This document shows, piece by piece, positions 18,767-28,300 of a DNA stretch of 64,000 bases. The stretch comes from Ignavibacteriota bacterium. GTDB taxonomy: Bacteria; Bacteroidota; Ignavibacteria; Ignavibacteriales; Melioribacteraceae. Position numbers and translations under genes: made by a program. Numbering within the stretch: position 1 is the stretch's first letter; each line of letters opens with the position of its first letter. The stretch is from positions 1 to 64,000 of the forward strand of contig JADJOX010000003.1 in the NCBI GenBank assembly GCA_016713565.1, in the 5' to 3' direction. Below the pieces are notes generated by a model. That model searched no databases and had not been told where the DNA came from. It saw only the letters and a program-made list of their open reading frames with translations.

Positions 18767-19921
18767 TCATGCTTTTTTTGCAACCTTCAAAGACGTTATT
18801 AAAATTACGGATACTGCTAATAACAAAACAATTATACTTGTTCCTACATTATACAAATCACTAACCAAACCCATTAATAAAGGTAAAAACGCCCCGCCAG
18901 ATATTGCCATAATCATTAAGCCTGAGATTTCGTTAGCACGAGTTGGATATTGTTCAACTGTAAGTGAATAAATAAGCGGAAATATATTAGATAATCCTAA
19001 CCCGATTATAAAAATAATTATCAAGGCCATATTTTCAGATGGAATAATAAAAAGTAAAGAGATTGATACTAATCCGATTATTGACGACCATATAAAAAAT
19101 TTCCGAGAAGATATTTTAGCTAGTAAAATTGCGCCACCAAATGTTCCTAGCATTTTTCCAAAGAAATAAATGCTTCGTCCAGATTCAGCTAAGGTTTGTT
19201 CTGACCCAAATTTCGATAATAAGTATTGACCAGAAACTGAATTAACCCCAACATCAATTCCAACAATTAAAAATATTCCAAGTACCATTATGGCAATAAA
19301 ACTATTTCCTAGTAACTTAAATGATGATATAAAAGTTGCTCGCTGTTCGATATTTTTCGTTTCTTCAATTTTGGTTGAAGTTAACCAAATAATTGCTATT
19401 AATGATACTAATCCAAACGCAAGAAAGAGAAACTTCCAATCACCATAATAGATGGCAAACCACCCTGCAAGTGGTGCTGCAATCATTGAACCAACCGATT
19501 TTACAAATTGTGATAAACTAAGATAACTTGAACGGTGTGAAGATGGAACAACATCAACTAGTAATGGATTGGCAGATACTTGCACAATGGTATTTCCAAT
19601 TCCCAAAAAAGCAAAACCTGTGAGAATCATGGTGAATGAATAAAAGAAAAAAGGTAATAGCATTCCGATTAAAGTAATAAGTATACCTATGTTTAATACG
19701 TTTCGCTTTCCTATTCGATCTTGCAATATGCCAACTGGAACCGATAAAATAAAAAACCAAAGAAATACAACAGAAGGAATTAGTTGTACAAGTGTGTTGC
19801 TTAGTTCAAAATCGCTTTTTACACGGTCAACACCAATACCAACTAAATCACAAAAGCTTGCAACAAAAAAAGACAAAAGAACGGGAAGGATATACTTTAA
19901 AGAAATTTTTGATTTTAACAT
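18767..19921 (-). CDS. MFS sugar permease, FHS (fucose/galactose symporter) type
   Basis: 384 residues with about 12 hydrophobic segments. The motif VGILQDRIGKRNVLNIG between TM2 and TM3 is the MFS signature loop, and GLGLSNIFPLIYSLTVEQYPTRANEISG in the second half resembles the fucose/glucose-galactose FHS branch. It most likely imports a monosaccharide or small oligosaccharide across the inner membrane by proton symport. It lies between a ROK-kinase remnant (22 nt upstream) and a glycosidase (36 nt downstream), as expected for an uptake gene in a sugar operon. The substrate is inferred to be mannose or a related sugar from the GH92 neighbours. Confidence 0.88.
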   Translation of the reverse strand: MLKSKISLKYILPVLLSFFVASFCDLVGIGVDRVKSDFELSNTLVQLIPSVVFLWFFILSVPVGILQDRIGKRNVLNIGILITLIGMLLPFFFYSFTMILTGFAFLGIGNTIVQVSANPLLVDVVPSSHRSSYLSLSQFVKSVGSMIAAPLAGWFAIYYGDWKFLFLAFGLVSLIAIIWLTSTKIEETKNIEQRATFISSFKLLGNSFIAIMVLGIFLIVGIDVGVNSVSGQYLLSKFGSEQTLAESGRSIYFFGKMLGTFGGAILLAKISSRKFFIWSSIIGLVSISLLFIIPSENMALIIIFIIGLGLSNIFPLIYSLTVEQYPTRANEISGLMIMAISGGAFLPLLMGLVSDLYNVGTSIIVLLLAVSVILITSLKVAKKA

Positions 19922-19943
19922 ATTTTCCTTTTAAAAGATTTAG

Positions 19944-20868
19944 TTACATTTTTATTAACTGTGATTTAGTGCCAGAGTAAAAATTATCGTTAATCAATAT
20001 AGCCCTTCCAATTATTGAGGCTTTTTCTTTCAATTCTGAAATTTCTATTCTTAGATTATTCTGGCTGTCTCGAAAATATTTTTAAACTACCGCCAAAGAG
20101 ATTGAATGTATTAGATATATTACCACCAATTACTAAAACATCAACCCCAAATAATTCGATCCATGGTTTCAAGAAAATACCCAGTTTTCAACCAAAATCG
20201 TAGAAAAGCTATTGAACAATTTCATTTTCTTTCGAAATTTCTGCAAGTTCCTTCACTCCATTTAGTATTTAACCAGTTTTCTCAAAATAACGTTTTAGTA
20301 AACCACGGGCGAAAAAGTAATCATCAGCAGTTCCATTCTCTAATGGCAAATGCCAGACTGCTCCAGCAGGAAATACCTCATTACCATCAACAACAGGTAT
20401 CCGGTTTGCAGAACCAAAACCTGTTCCTAGAGTAATAAGATAGCGAACAGTTCATACCCGCTGCTTTTCCTATCCAATCCTCACCAATTGCAAACGCTGT
20501 TGCATCGTTAAAAAACGAATTGGGAAATTATTATATATATAAAGTAACTTTCTTAAAAGTTTTGGAATGTTAAGTCCGTAAATATTTTCATATTTCCTAT
20601 TTTCGCTTTTAAATAATGGAATGCCTTTAACATAATCAAAAGGTACTGGCATTGCAAATCCAATACCGTTAACTTTGAAATGTTTAGCTTTTTTTATGCA
20701 ATCTGCTATAGTTTTTGACCAAATACTTAATATTTCATCAGCTGTCCCTTCATTAATTAATTCATTCTCAAAATGTGTTTCCGGCAAAAATTTTCTTTCT
20801 TCAAGGTTACACGCTGCGCAGCTATCGTGACTCGCTCCCACATCTACACCAATTGTTATTGATTCCAT
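19944..20868 (-). pseudogene. ROK-family sugar kinase, frameshifted
   Basis: The ATG at 20868 opens MESITIGVDVGASHDSC, a ROK phosphate-binding start. The first frame runs to 20470; from about 20520 the correct text continues one frame away as NDATAFAIGEDWIGKAAG, then RYLITLGTGFGSANR, GNEVFPAGAVWHLPLE and GVDVLVIGGNISN, ending KEKASIIGRAILINDNF and a stop at 19944-19946. NDA, LGTGFG and GGNIS are typical ROK motifs. At least two frame changes and an in-frame stop (near 20275) break it. A functional copy would phosphorylate the sugar imported by the adjacent MFS permease (glucokinase, mannokinase or fructokinase type). The cytoplasmic step is therefore probably lost, or is supplied elsewhere. 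Confidence 0.8.
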
Positions 20869-21021
20869 TTCTTCCTTTCAATTTTGATTGAGAATAAAAT
20901 ATTATAAGCTATAAAAAAATTCAAACTAGAGGTCTATGCCCAGTATATGGGTTAAAACTCTCATTTTCCAAAAAAGGTTCACCTTTTTATTCTTAGGAAT
21001 TTTGAAAAACTAATTATTTCC

Positions 21022-21309
21022 TCATGAATCTGTTTTTTTTTCGTTCAAAAAATTCAGATTATCATTACAATCAATTTCATAATTATCATATAAAAGTTGA
21101 GAAAAAACTTCCCCAACTTTTAAAGTAATTTGAGAGTGAAAATAGTTTTCCAAAAATATAAAAGGACTGTCCTCATTATCAAGTAAACGACTAATTCGAA
21201 GAACGGGAAATCCAATTTTAATTGCACTGTATTCTTTCAAATCATTAAATAAGTGTATTATAAATCTCAAGAGGAAAAAATCTATTATTAAAATGCTCAT
21301 ATAAATCAA
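21022..21309 (-). pseudogene. Unassigned fragment, possibly a GntR/UTRA effector domain
   Basis: A 95-codon frame with AIKIGFPVLRISRLLDNED followed by SPFIFLENYF. The pattern 'PVLRIxRL...PxxxxExYF' is like the UTRA ligand-binding domain of GntR regulators, which would fit a regulator of the neighbouring sugar operon, but no DNA-binding helix-turn-helix is found upstream. Instead an IS-like zinc-ribbon frame lies there. A truncated regulator is my best guess; confidence is low. Confidence 0.3.
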
Positions 21310-21321
21310 TAATTCTGCAAA

Positions 21322-21729
21322 TTAGTTCTTCACTAGTGAATAAAGAAGAAGCAGACTGGAGTTATCAATTTTTATATCTACTTTATTTTTTATTTTATTT
21401 CTTATTTCATAAATAATAGGTGAAATACTCAATTTTGATTTACTTGTTTCATTGCTTATCATAAAAATTGATAATCCCATAGAATACAATTTTATAATCA
21501 TTATTATAATAGAGTAATCCAATCTTGACCTTTCAATAATGCTCCCCTTCCTCCTATTCCATTCTCTCTTACAGTTGTGACATTTTATTTTACCTCTTCT
21601 AATTTTTCTTAATGAACCGCTGTTACAGTAAATACATGTTTCAAACTTTTTAAATATCCTAGCTTCTCTTAAATATTCTTCTGCTTTTTCTTCATTATTT
21701 AAATATGGGAGGAATTCTTTAAATTTCAT
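21322..21729 (-). mobile_element. IS1595-like transposase N-terminal fragment
   Basis: 135 codons. A zinc ribbon, CIYCNSG ... IKCHNCKREWNRRKGSIIE, is followed by a helical region (IIMIIKLYSMGLSIFMI). This matches the N-terminal part of IS1595-family (ISXO2-type) transposases, which bind DNA through the ribbon. The DDE nuclease domain that should follow is absent, so it is a dead fragment. The start codon follows a GGAG-like site (TCCGGAGATTAAAATG). Confidence 0.6.
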
Positions 21730-21744
21730 TTTAATCTCCGGACA

Positions 21745-21771
21745 TAAAAAAAGCTGCCCATTTGGACAGCA
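21745..21771 (-). terminator. Terminator after the tyrosine recombinase remnant
   Basis: On the minus strand GCTGTCC, AAAT, GGGCAGC, then seven Ts. It lies 31 nt past the recombinase stop. Confidence 0.8.
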
Positions 21772-21801
21772 TTGTTAATGAATTGAAATTAGTTAATATT
21801 T

Positions 21802-22497
21802 CTAAATATCTTTTATGATTTCATCAAGATTTGAAAGTTTATCATGCAATTCCCTTGGATTGACTTTTGTATAGTGAGCAGTCATCTCCTCTGGTTTATG
21901 CCTCATCAAATACTCGCGTTCTTCATACTGTAAGCCGGTAATCAGCATATGAGAACTAAATGAGTGTCTCCATTTATGTACTGTCGCATTTTTTGCTATT
22001 CCAGCATTTTTTGCTGTTTCTTTACATTTATCTAATATTCATCTTTCTTTTATTTGATTGCCTTCCTCATTCGTAAATATAAACTCAGAGTTTGTTTTTG
22101 CTTCTAATTTTTGGATTATTTTAAATAAATGATTTGTGATCGGAATATTACTTTCTGAAAATTCTGTTTTGGTTTCATGCATTTCAGTTGTTCTTATAAG
22201 TATCATTCTACTTTCTAAATCAATTGAATCTTTGCATGTGAGATGCGTAAATTCTTCTATCCTGCAGCCGGTTAAAAATAAACCGGTAAAGATGTTTCTC
22301 AAATTTTCACTCATTTCTTGTTTGATAAAGGATTGTATTTCTTCTTTATTGTAATATTCATTTTCACGTTTAATCAAATTTTTCTTACTGATTATTGGAA
22401 TTATTAAATGATCCATTGAATTCTTGGTAATATTATCCTTAGATACCTGATATTTAAATATTGCTTTCACAGTTTGCAAATATTGTGTAATTGTCAT
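21802..22497 (-). pseudogene. Tyrosine recombinase/integrase interrupted by an in-frame TGA
   Basis: About 230 codons. Core-binding text (ITQYLQTVKAIFKYQVSK) leads to the first catalytic arginine in TGCRIEEFTHL. After an in-frame TGA at 22039-22041 the same frame continues through VHKWRHSFSSHML (HxxR) and YLMRHKPEEMTAHYTK (H and the Tyr nucleophile) to a TAG at 21802-21804. All catalytic residues (R, HxxR, H, Y) can be seen, so a single nonsense change inactivates an otherwise whole enzyme. The N-terminal SAM-like domain is short. It sits beside a broken DUF932 gene and upstream of attC-like cassettes, but I see no feature that would make it an integron-type IntI. Confidence 0.85.
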
Positions 22498-22565
22498 AGA
22501 TGATGCTCCAGAACATTCTATTTGATAATAGCATATTTAACAAAGTGAGGTAAATTACATAACAA

Positions 22566-23312
22566 CAGAAGTAGATAAAAAACTATGGAAGTTTTTATTT
22601 CCTGTAATTGAAACAAAAGTTCAAGTAAAAGATACAAGCTGATTGTACTTCCCTACTAATAAGTACAAAGCAATAATCAGAGAAGATAATAATGAACTGA
22701 TTGCAATCCAGAAAAACACTTACCAATTAGTTACAAATGCGGAAGTGATAAAACCTGTTCTAGAACAGCTTAATGATCTTACGACCGACTGGTACATTGA
22801 CCCGAGTCATTCATGTGTTGAAAACAGCAGAATGAGGTTACAGATTACCTTTCCCGAAATAACTCTTCACGATGGAGAAAGTGATATTGCTCTCAGTTTG
22901 TTTGTTCACAACAGTTATGATTAAAGTGAAGGAGTAAGAATGTTCTGGGGCGGAATAAGAAGCATTTTCAGTAACGGAAGTGTATTTGGTGAAGTATTGG
23001 ATAAGTTCTACGCAAACACACATCGGGAATAATTGTTGAAAATCTTAAACAGCAGATTGAAGATACTTACGAACAAATCCCTCTCATTAAAGAAGAATCA
23101 ACATACTTCAAAACCTAAAACTAGCAATTGATTACAAAGATCAGAGACAGAAAACTTTCGGCAAAGGGATTGCTGAATTTGTTGAAGAAAATCCGAAGGT
23201 AAAGAATCAATGGGTTTTGTATAATCAACTTACACATTACATATCACACTTTGTTCAGAAAAAAATCAGAGCATCCTATCAGATGAAAGTCAGTAAGATG
23301 TTTCAGCTATAA
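22566..23312 (+). pseudogene. DUF932 plasmid/phage-type protein, broken
   Basis: The plus strand reads VDKKLWKFLFPVIETKVQVKD, then an in-frame TGA, then YFPTNKYKAIIREDNNEL, AEVIKPVLEQLND and LSLFVHNSYD. A TAA follows where a Lys codon is expected, and the text resumes EGVRMFWGGIRSIFSNG. A frame change near 22995 leads to ENLKQQIEDTYEQIPLI, and another to LAIDYKDQRQKTFGKG; the frame ends MFQL and TAA at 23310-23312. This follows DUF932 (phage/plasmid-like protein family) over most of its length. Two nonsense codons plus at least two shifts show real decay. Function in the family is unknown; it is usually found on plasmids and integrated elements. Confidence 0.7.
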
Positions 23313-23331
23313 AGAGAGCCTTGCTCTCTTT
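23311..23331 (+). terminator. Hairpin after DUF932 remnant
   Basis: AAAGAGAGC, CTT, GCTCTCTTT forms a 9-bp stem with a 3-nt loop directly at the stop codon. The T tract is weak. Confidence 0.6.
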
Positions 23332-23414
23332 AAGTTAAGAATTTATACAATATTAATATTTCATATTTGTAGATAATATTTTAATTTGTAATAGAATGTA
23401 ATTTAATAAATATT

Positions 23415-23441
23415 GGCTGGTAATTTGCGCTGACGTTACGC
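23415..23441 (+). repeat. attC-like right end before the first left cassette
   Basis: GGCTGGTAATTTGCGC followed by TGACGTTACGC closely matches, in opposite orientation in the window, the spacer end at 44427-44456 (GGCGGGTAATTTGCC, then ATGTCGTTATGTGC). In both places a small gene begins downstream of it. It resembles the 3' half of an integron attC site (core GTTRRRY-like). Confidence 0.45.
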
Positions 23442-23471
23442 TGCTATAACAAATATATTAAAAACTAGAAT

Positions 23472-23873
23472 ATGGGAATTATTATGGCAAATTTTAAAAA
23501 AGCAATTTGGCAAATTCTCCTTGTTAGTTTATGGATAAACATTTTTGAAACTTTAAGGTGGATGTTATTTGCAAAACCAGATATTGATATGCACTTCAAA
23601 GCAATTAATCTTGTATTGCCCAATGAACCCGTAAATAACATTCTCTGGCTTATATGGGGAATAATAATTGCAGTTATGATTTTTATTATTTCGAAAAAAT
23701 TCAAAGTATTGCAAACAACTTTCATTGTTTGGATAATAGTATATGTTACGCATTGGATTGCTTTATGGAATTTTTCCGTATTACCAATCAATGTATTATG
23801 GCTGGCTGTTCCGTTAACTTTTATTAATATATTTGTTGGTGCTTTAATTTGCGGCAGATTTATAAGCAAATAA
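23472..23873 (+). CDS. Small four-helix membrane protein, cassette-like
   Basis: 133 residues with four hydrophobic segments (about 10-28, 54-74, 80-98, 105-128). I recognise no family. A second ATG at residue 5 (23484) has a better upstream GGGA and may be the true start. It is a lone gene with the opposite strand and different flanks from its neighbours; attC-like sequences lie just before it and a GCATCTAAC/CCTCATG motif follows the stop, suggesting a mobile gene cassette. Presumably an inner-membrane protein. Confidence 0.6.
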   Translation: MGIIMANFKKAIWQILLVSLWINIFETLRWMLFAKPDIDMHFKAINLVLPNEPVNNILWLIWGIIIAVMIFIISKKFKVLQTTFIVWIIVYVTHWIALWNFSVLPINVLWLAVPLTFINIFVGALICGRFISK

Positions 23874-24091
23874 ATAATTAATAAAAAAAGCATCTAACCC
23901 GTGCCTCATGCCTAAAGCTTTTTTTGCACAGGGCTTTTATGCAGTTTAAAAAGTAGTTGTTCCGTTTAATCTTCCTGTTAAAGATTATACAGTCAAAAAA
24001 AGTTTGTTCTAATTAAAAAGTTATTTAATAAATGTGGCATTGTTGTTTTGGGCTTCGGCTTAGGCACAACATAAACTGATCCGAGTTCTGA
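23874..24091 (+). repeat. attC-like spacer between two left cassettes
   Basis: This 218-bp non-coding spacer starts with GCATCTAACCCGTGCCTCAT and ends with GGGCTTCGGCTTAGGCAC before the next gene. The ends are partly complementary (TTAGGCAC against GTGCCTAA in the next spacer), as in integron attC sites. Interior is AT-rich. Confidence 0.35.
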
Positions 24092-24661
24092 ATGAATTTT
24101 AAAATAATAACCATAATCGTGATAGTTTATTTATATGGATTGTTTGAGTATTATGTGAACTATCAGCAAAAGAAGAAATTGAAAATTGTTAGCGTGAGAG
24201 ATAAAGGAAGCCTATGGCTCATTGTGATTTCAATTACAGCTGGGTATTTACTTTCTTTTTCTATTGCAGCAACAAAAATTGGACGAATCTATTATTGGAA
24301 TATATTGTTCACAATAGGATTATTTATCATTACGATAGGATTAATAATTAGGGTTATTTCCATTAGGCAACTCAAGCAATATTTTACTTATTCGGTTTCC
24401 AAAGTTGAAAATCATTTACTAATTGAAAAAGGGTTTTATAAATTCATTAGACATCCTGGCTATTTAGGTCAATTGCTAATTTTTACTGGTATTTCTATTT
24501 CATTATCAAATTGGTTAGCTGTAATTCTTATGTTACTATCGACTCTTGTTGGATATATAAATCGAATTAGAGTTGAAGAAAAATTTATGATTGAGCAAAT
24601 GGGTGATATATATTCCAATTATCAGAAGAGAACAAAAAAACTAATACCAAAAATTTATTAA
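24092..24661 (+). CDS. Isoprenylcysteine carboxyl methyltransferase-family membrane protein
   Basis: 189 residues with four to five hydrophobic segments. The C-terminal part carries the ICMT/PEMT-type motif: FYKFIRHPGYLGQLL, then RVEEKFMIEQMGDIYSNY and RTKKLIP. In this family the RHPxYxG and E-E residues bind S-adenosylmethionine at the membrane face; bacterial members methylate unknown lipids or small molecules. The gene stands alone between attC-like sequences, suggesting it arrived as a mobile cassette. Confidence 0.8.
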   Translation: MNFKIITIIVIVYLYGLFEYYVNYQQKKKLKIVSVRDKGSLWLIVISITAGYLLSFSIAATKIGRIYYWNILFTIGLFIITIGLIIRVISIRQLKQYFTYSVSKVENHLLIEKGFYKFIRHPGYLGQLLIFTGISISLSNWLAVILMLLSTLVGYINRIRVEEKFMIEQMGDIYSNYQKRTKKLIPKIY

Positions 24662-24667
24662 ATAAAC

Positions 24668-24700
24668 AGTGCCTAACAAGCGCCTCAACCCGACCGCTTT
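24668..24700 (+). repeat. attC-like left end after the methyltransferase gene
   Basis: GTGCCTAACAAGCGCCTCAA follows seven bases after the stop. GCCTAAC matches the RYYYAAC core of the attC 5' half, and CCTCAAC fits the second box. The matching right half is not seen nearby, so the site looks truncated. Confidence 0.45.
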
Positions 24701-25341
24701 ATTTTTCAAAAAGTTTAGAAAATAAAAAAAATCTAAACCCGAATTTTAATCAGCATAGTACTACCTACTTAACTTTATTTTCGAAAAGAAATTTACCAAC
24801 TCGATGGGAATCTGGTTAAGTGTGCCGTGGGGGTATGGAACCAGAATCCTTGATCGCGAGTTTATTTTTTTTTCTTATGGTCTTATTGGTTGATTATTGG
24901 CTGTCCTAATAAGGAATTTATAAACTATATTAGCAAATTTGAGTTTAGTTATTAGTTTTTTTTGTCGAGGTGGAGAAATCATTTGAAAACTAAAAGAACT
25001 CTTAACCTTCCCTGATTCGGTCATATTCAGCAAATTGATTATCCAATGACAGCATTAAAGTGTGTTACCCATGAGTCATCTCCAATCCTCTATAACGATG
25101 CGGTTGAGTCCTTATATACCTACGAATGCTTCAATCTTTAATATCCAATATAACTTTTCAGATTTGATGACTGATAAATCTGCGTAAAAAATATTAGTAA
25201 TAATTGTATGTTTTCAAAAGTTAATTCATGAAACAAAAATTATGAGATTACCAAAATATTGACTGTTTACAAAAAAATTTGTCAATTGAGTAACAATAGT
25301 TATCTCTATCGGACAAATTTTATAATCTTTAATTTTGGGTC
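24701..25341. other. Intergenic, no gene seen
   Basis: 640 bp with no supported gene. It contains the phrase GGGTATGGAACC...ATCCTTGATC at 24831-24863, which recurs at 36528-36561. Confidence 0.4.
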
Positions 25342-28300
25342 TTACTTAACTTTTCGGGAAATCATTTTATTACCGTTTTGAATGATTTCAACACCGTCAA
25401 CAATTCCGTCGTTATTCTTTTTAAACATTAACAAAACGTCAGCCATATCAATAAAAAAATCTGTTTCGGAAATCGGGAATAATTTGAATTTCTGTCCGTC
25501 CGGGCTGTTTCCCATCAAATTTCCTGATTCAATAAATACATTAATATTAACCCCAGGCTGGATTTCATATTTTCCGATGTAAGTATTTAATATTTCCTTA
25601 TCAACTAAAGGTAAATTCTCAATTATTGTTGTAAAATCGGACTGAACTCTCCTATACGGGCATTTTTTTCTAAGATCAAAGTCGCCTGTTTCGGTATATT
25701 TGTCGCTAATTTTCCAATTATTATCAAAAATTCCCCGCGCAATAATAAGTTTATCGGATGGGAATCCAAGACTTCTGTTTACAACACTTCCATCTTTAAT
25801 GAAGAAATCGAAATCCTCTTCGCCGTTTGTGTAAAAGTACATTCCAGCTGCAGATGTACCCCCGATAACTGTTACATATCTTTTATCATTCAACGGGTGC
25901 GGATAAACCATTTGTACACAGGCATCTTTTGCTTCAAAAACTTTACCCGATATTTCAATATTACTTGATGAAATTTTTAATGGAATTTTATTTCCTATTT
26001 TTTTAGTAATTAAATTTGCTTCCGCATCGCCGTATAGAATAAGCGAGTATTTTGCCATATCGATTTCACTCAATTCTGTATCAAGAAAAACACGCGGCTC
26101 ATATTTTTGCCAGTTTTTCCAATAACTTACAAATTCAGTTGCTTTAATCCTGCACAATTTATTCATTAAAGTATCTTTGGAAGAAGTTCCGATAACAATT
26201 GCAAACGGAGTAGTTGTTACTTCCGAAATCGGACCTTCAATTTCGGGATTTTTAGATTTTGCAGAAGTTTTGTAATTTTTATCTGTAAGAATTATTTTGC
26301 CATCTTTTACCTCCACTTCACGGATATCATTAACATTCCAAACCACTGTAACGTTTTCTTTTGGATTTATCAGAGCAACAGGCGGAGTCAATTCAACGGA
26401 AATTACATTTTCAGTTGCCAATCTTATTGTGTTATTTATTAAAACTTCAGCTTCAGCTTCGATAAATGCAAAAGGATTTTCGCGCTGTAATACTTTTACC
26501 CAGTTTGATTTTGCTGAGTTTAAGGCAGCAGATCTTACTCTTACAGTTTTAGGCGCATTATTTTTTTTATGATTTAGAAACCACGAAATTACTTCATCTG
26601 TATATGGAATTCCTTCGTGACCGTAACCTGGATATTCGTGATAACGAATATCGTAACCCCATCTTTGAAGCATCTTTACGGCATATCGCGAAAAATTAAC
26701 ATCAACCGATTCGTCAATATCTCCGTGAGTAATGAATATTGGAGTTGTCAACATTGCGTCTGCTTGTGCAAAATTGCTGCTTCTTTCATTATAGAATTTT
26801 TCCCGCTCGGTTAGTTTCGAAATTTGTTCTTCCGTCATATTTACGTGATAATCCCAACCGCCGTATACTGGAGCAATTGCAGCAAAAATATCTGTATGCA
26901 TTGTTCCAACACGCCAGGTTCCGCCACCGCCCATCGATTCACCTTTCAAATAAATCCGGTCTTCATCAACATTAAACATTTTATTTGCAAGCTCAATACA
27001 TTTCAATACATCGTTCTCTCCTATTCCGGTGTAACTTGTATTTCCTCTTCCATGAGGTTCAATATCAATTACAGGGTATCTGTCAACCAAATCCATATGC
27101 CTTGAATCAATTGACCACCAATTTACATAAGGAGGATTTGCTCCGTAATACCCGTGAAGATTTACAACAAGAGGCCATTTTTTATCGGGGTCGTAATTCA
27201 TTGGTAAATACGCGCGGCAAAATTGCGGAGTATTATCGGTTTCATCACGATAAGTAAGTCTTACAAATCCATTCGCGTGAACGGCAGAATTATTTACTGA
27301 TTCCTCGTATTCCATCAAAGGTGAATAAAGCGTGCTTATTTTTGATGAATCGATATTTGATAAATCTTTTCCAACTCTGTCGATTATTAATTCCGAAAGC
27401 ATAACATGAAGCATATCTTTTGGGGTTTCAGGCTTATTCGGCACGCTCGAAATTAAATCCTTGGCAGCTTTTACAGCGTCGCCTTTGTACCAGTATAAAT
27501 AAGCGGTTAAAACTTGTCCTTTTGTGTTAATACTCGTTAGACAAATATCATAAATTCCATCCTTCCAATTTTGAGTATTGATAACTACTTCTTCTCCGCG
27601 TTTTACTTTCTTTTCCGAAACAACTTTTCCGCCTGCCGCAACTGCTTTAACAGTAACATCAATTTTTTGAATTTCCTTGTTTAAGGTTCTGTCGGTTTTA
27701 ATAACAAGTTTGTTTTGGTCGGAAGATTTTATAATTTCGGGTGAAAGCTGGAATTCGTGAACAAGCGAAAAATTTTCCGGTTTTATTAATCTCATCCAAA
27801 AACCCCAAGTCCAGCCGCCATTCACTGATTTTAGAAGGATGGAATTTTCACCCATTAGTAAATCTACTTCGATCTGATTATTTTCACCGGACGCATTGCC
27901 ATTCTTGTTCGAATAAACTCGTTTTCCATTCACCCAGATTTTACATCCCACATTGCTTCCGAAAGAAAGAATTTCTTTACCGGCATTCTGTCTGCTTATT
28001 TTTGTATAAGCATACCCAACTTTGTTGCTGTATGTAACATCTTCGAGAATATCGTAAAAATTAATATAGTTGTAAGGAGATTCATAATTTTTCCAATAAA
28101 ATTTAAATCCATCGGGACGGGTATGAGTCATATCATTGACCGGTTGGATTTTCTCCTCACCGCTGTTTTCCTGCAAATAATCCGTGTCAAAACCATTTTC
28201 ATCTTGATTCGGGAAACCTCCTATTATCAGCCAATCTCTTATAAAATCCTTTTGTGAACTTGCCCAGGGAAAGCGCGTTTCTTCTTTAATTGAAGTTTGC

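Noticed and set aside
21802..22497. Integron integrase (IntI) driving the nearby cassette-like genes
   Set aside because: Catalytic residues fit any tyrosine recombinase, but I see no IntI-specific insertion between the central motifs, and a DUF932 remnant lies between it and the cassettes.
24831..24863. Possible tRNA 3' end in GGTTCCATACC (minus strand)
   Set aside because: No acceptor or anticodon arm can be folded around it; no tRNA gene was found anywhere in the window.
26297..28037. Plus-strand frames of 65-98 codons opposite the large esterase
   Set aside because: Low-complexity antisense translations, no ribosome sites, no recognisable motifs.
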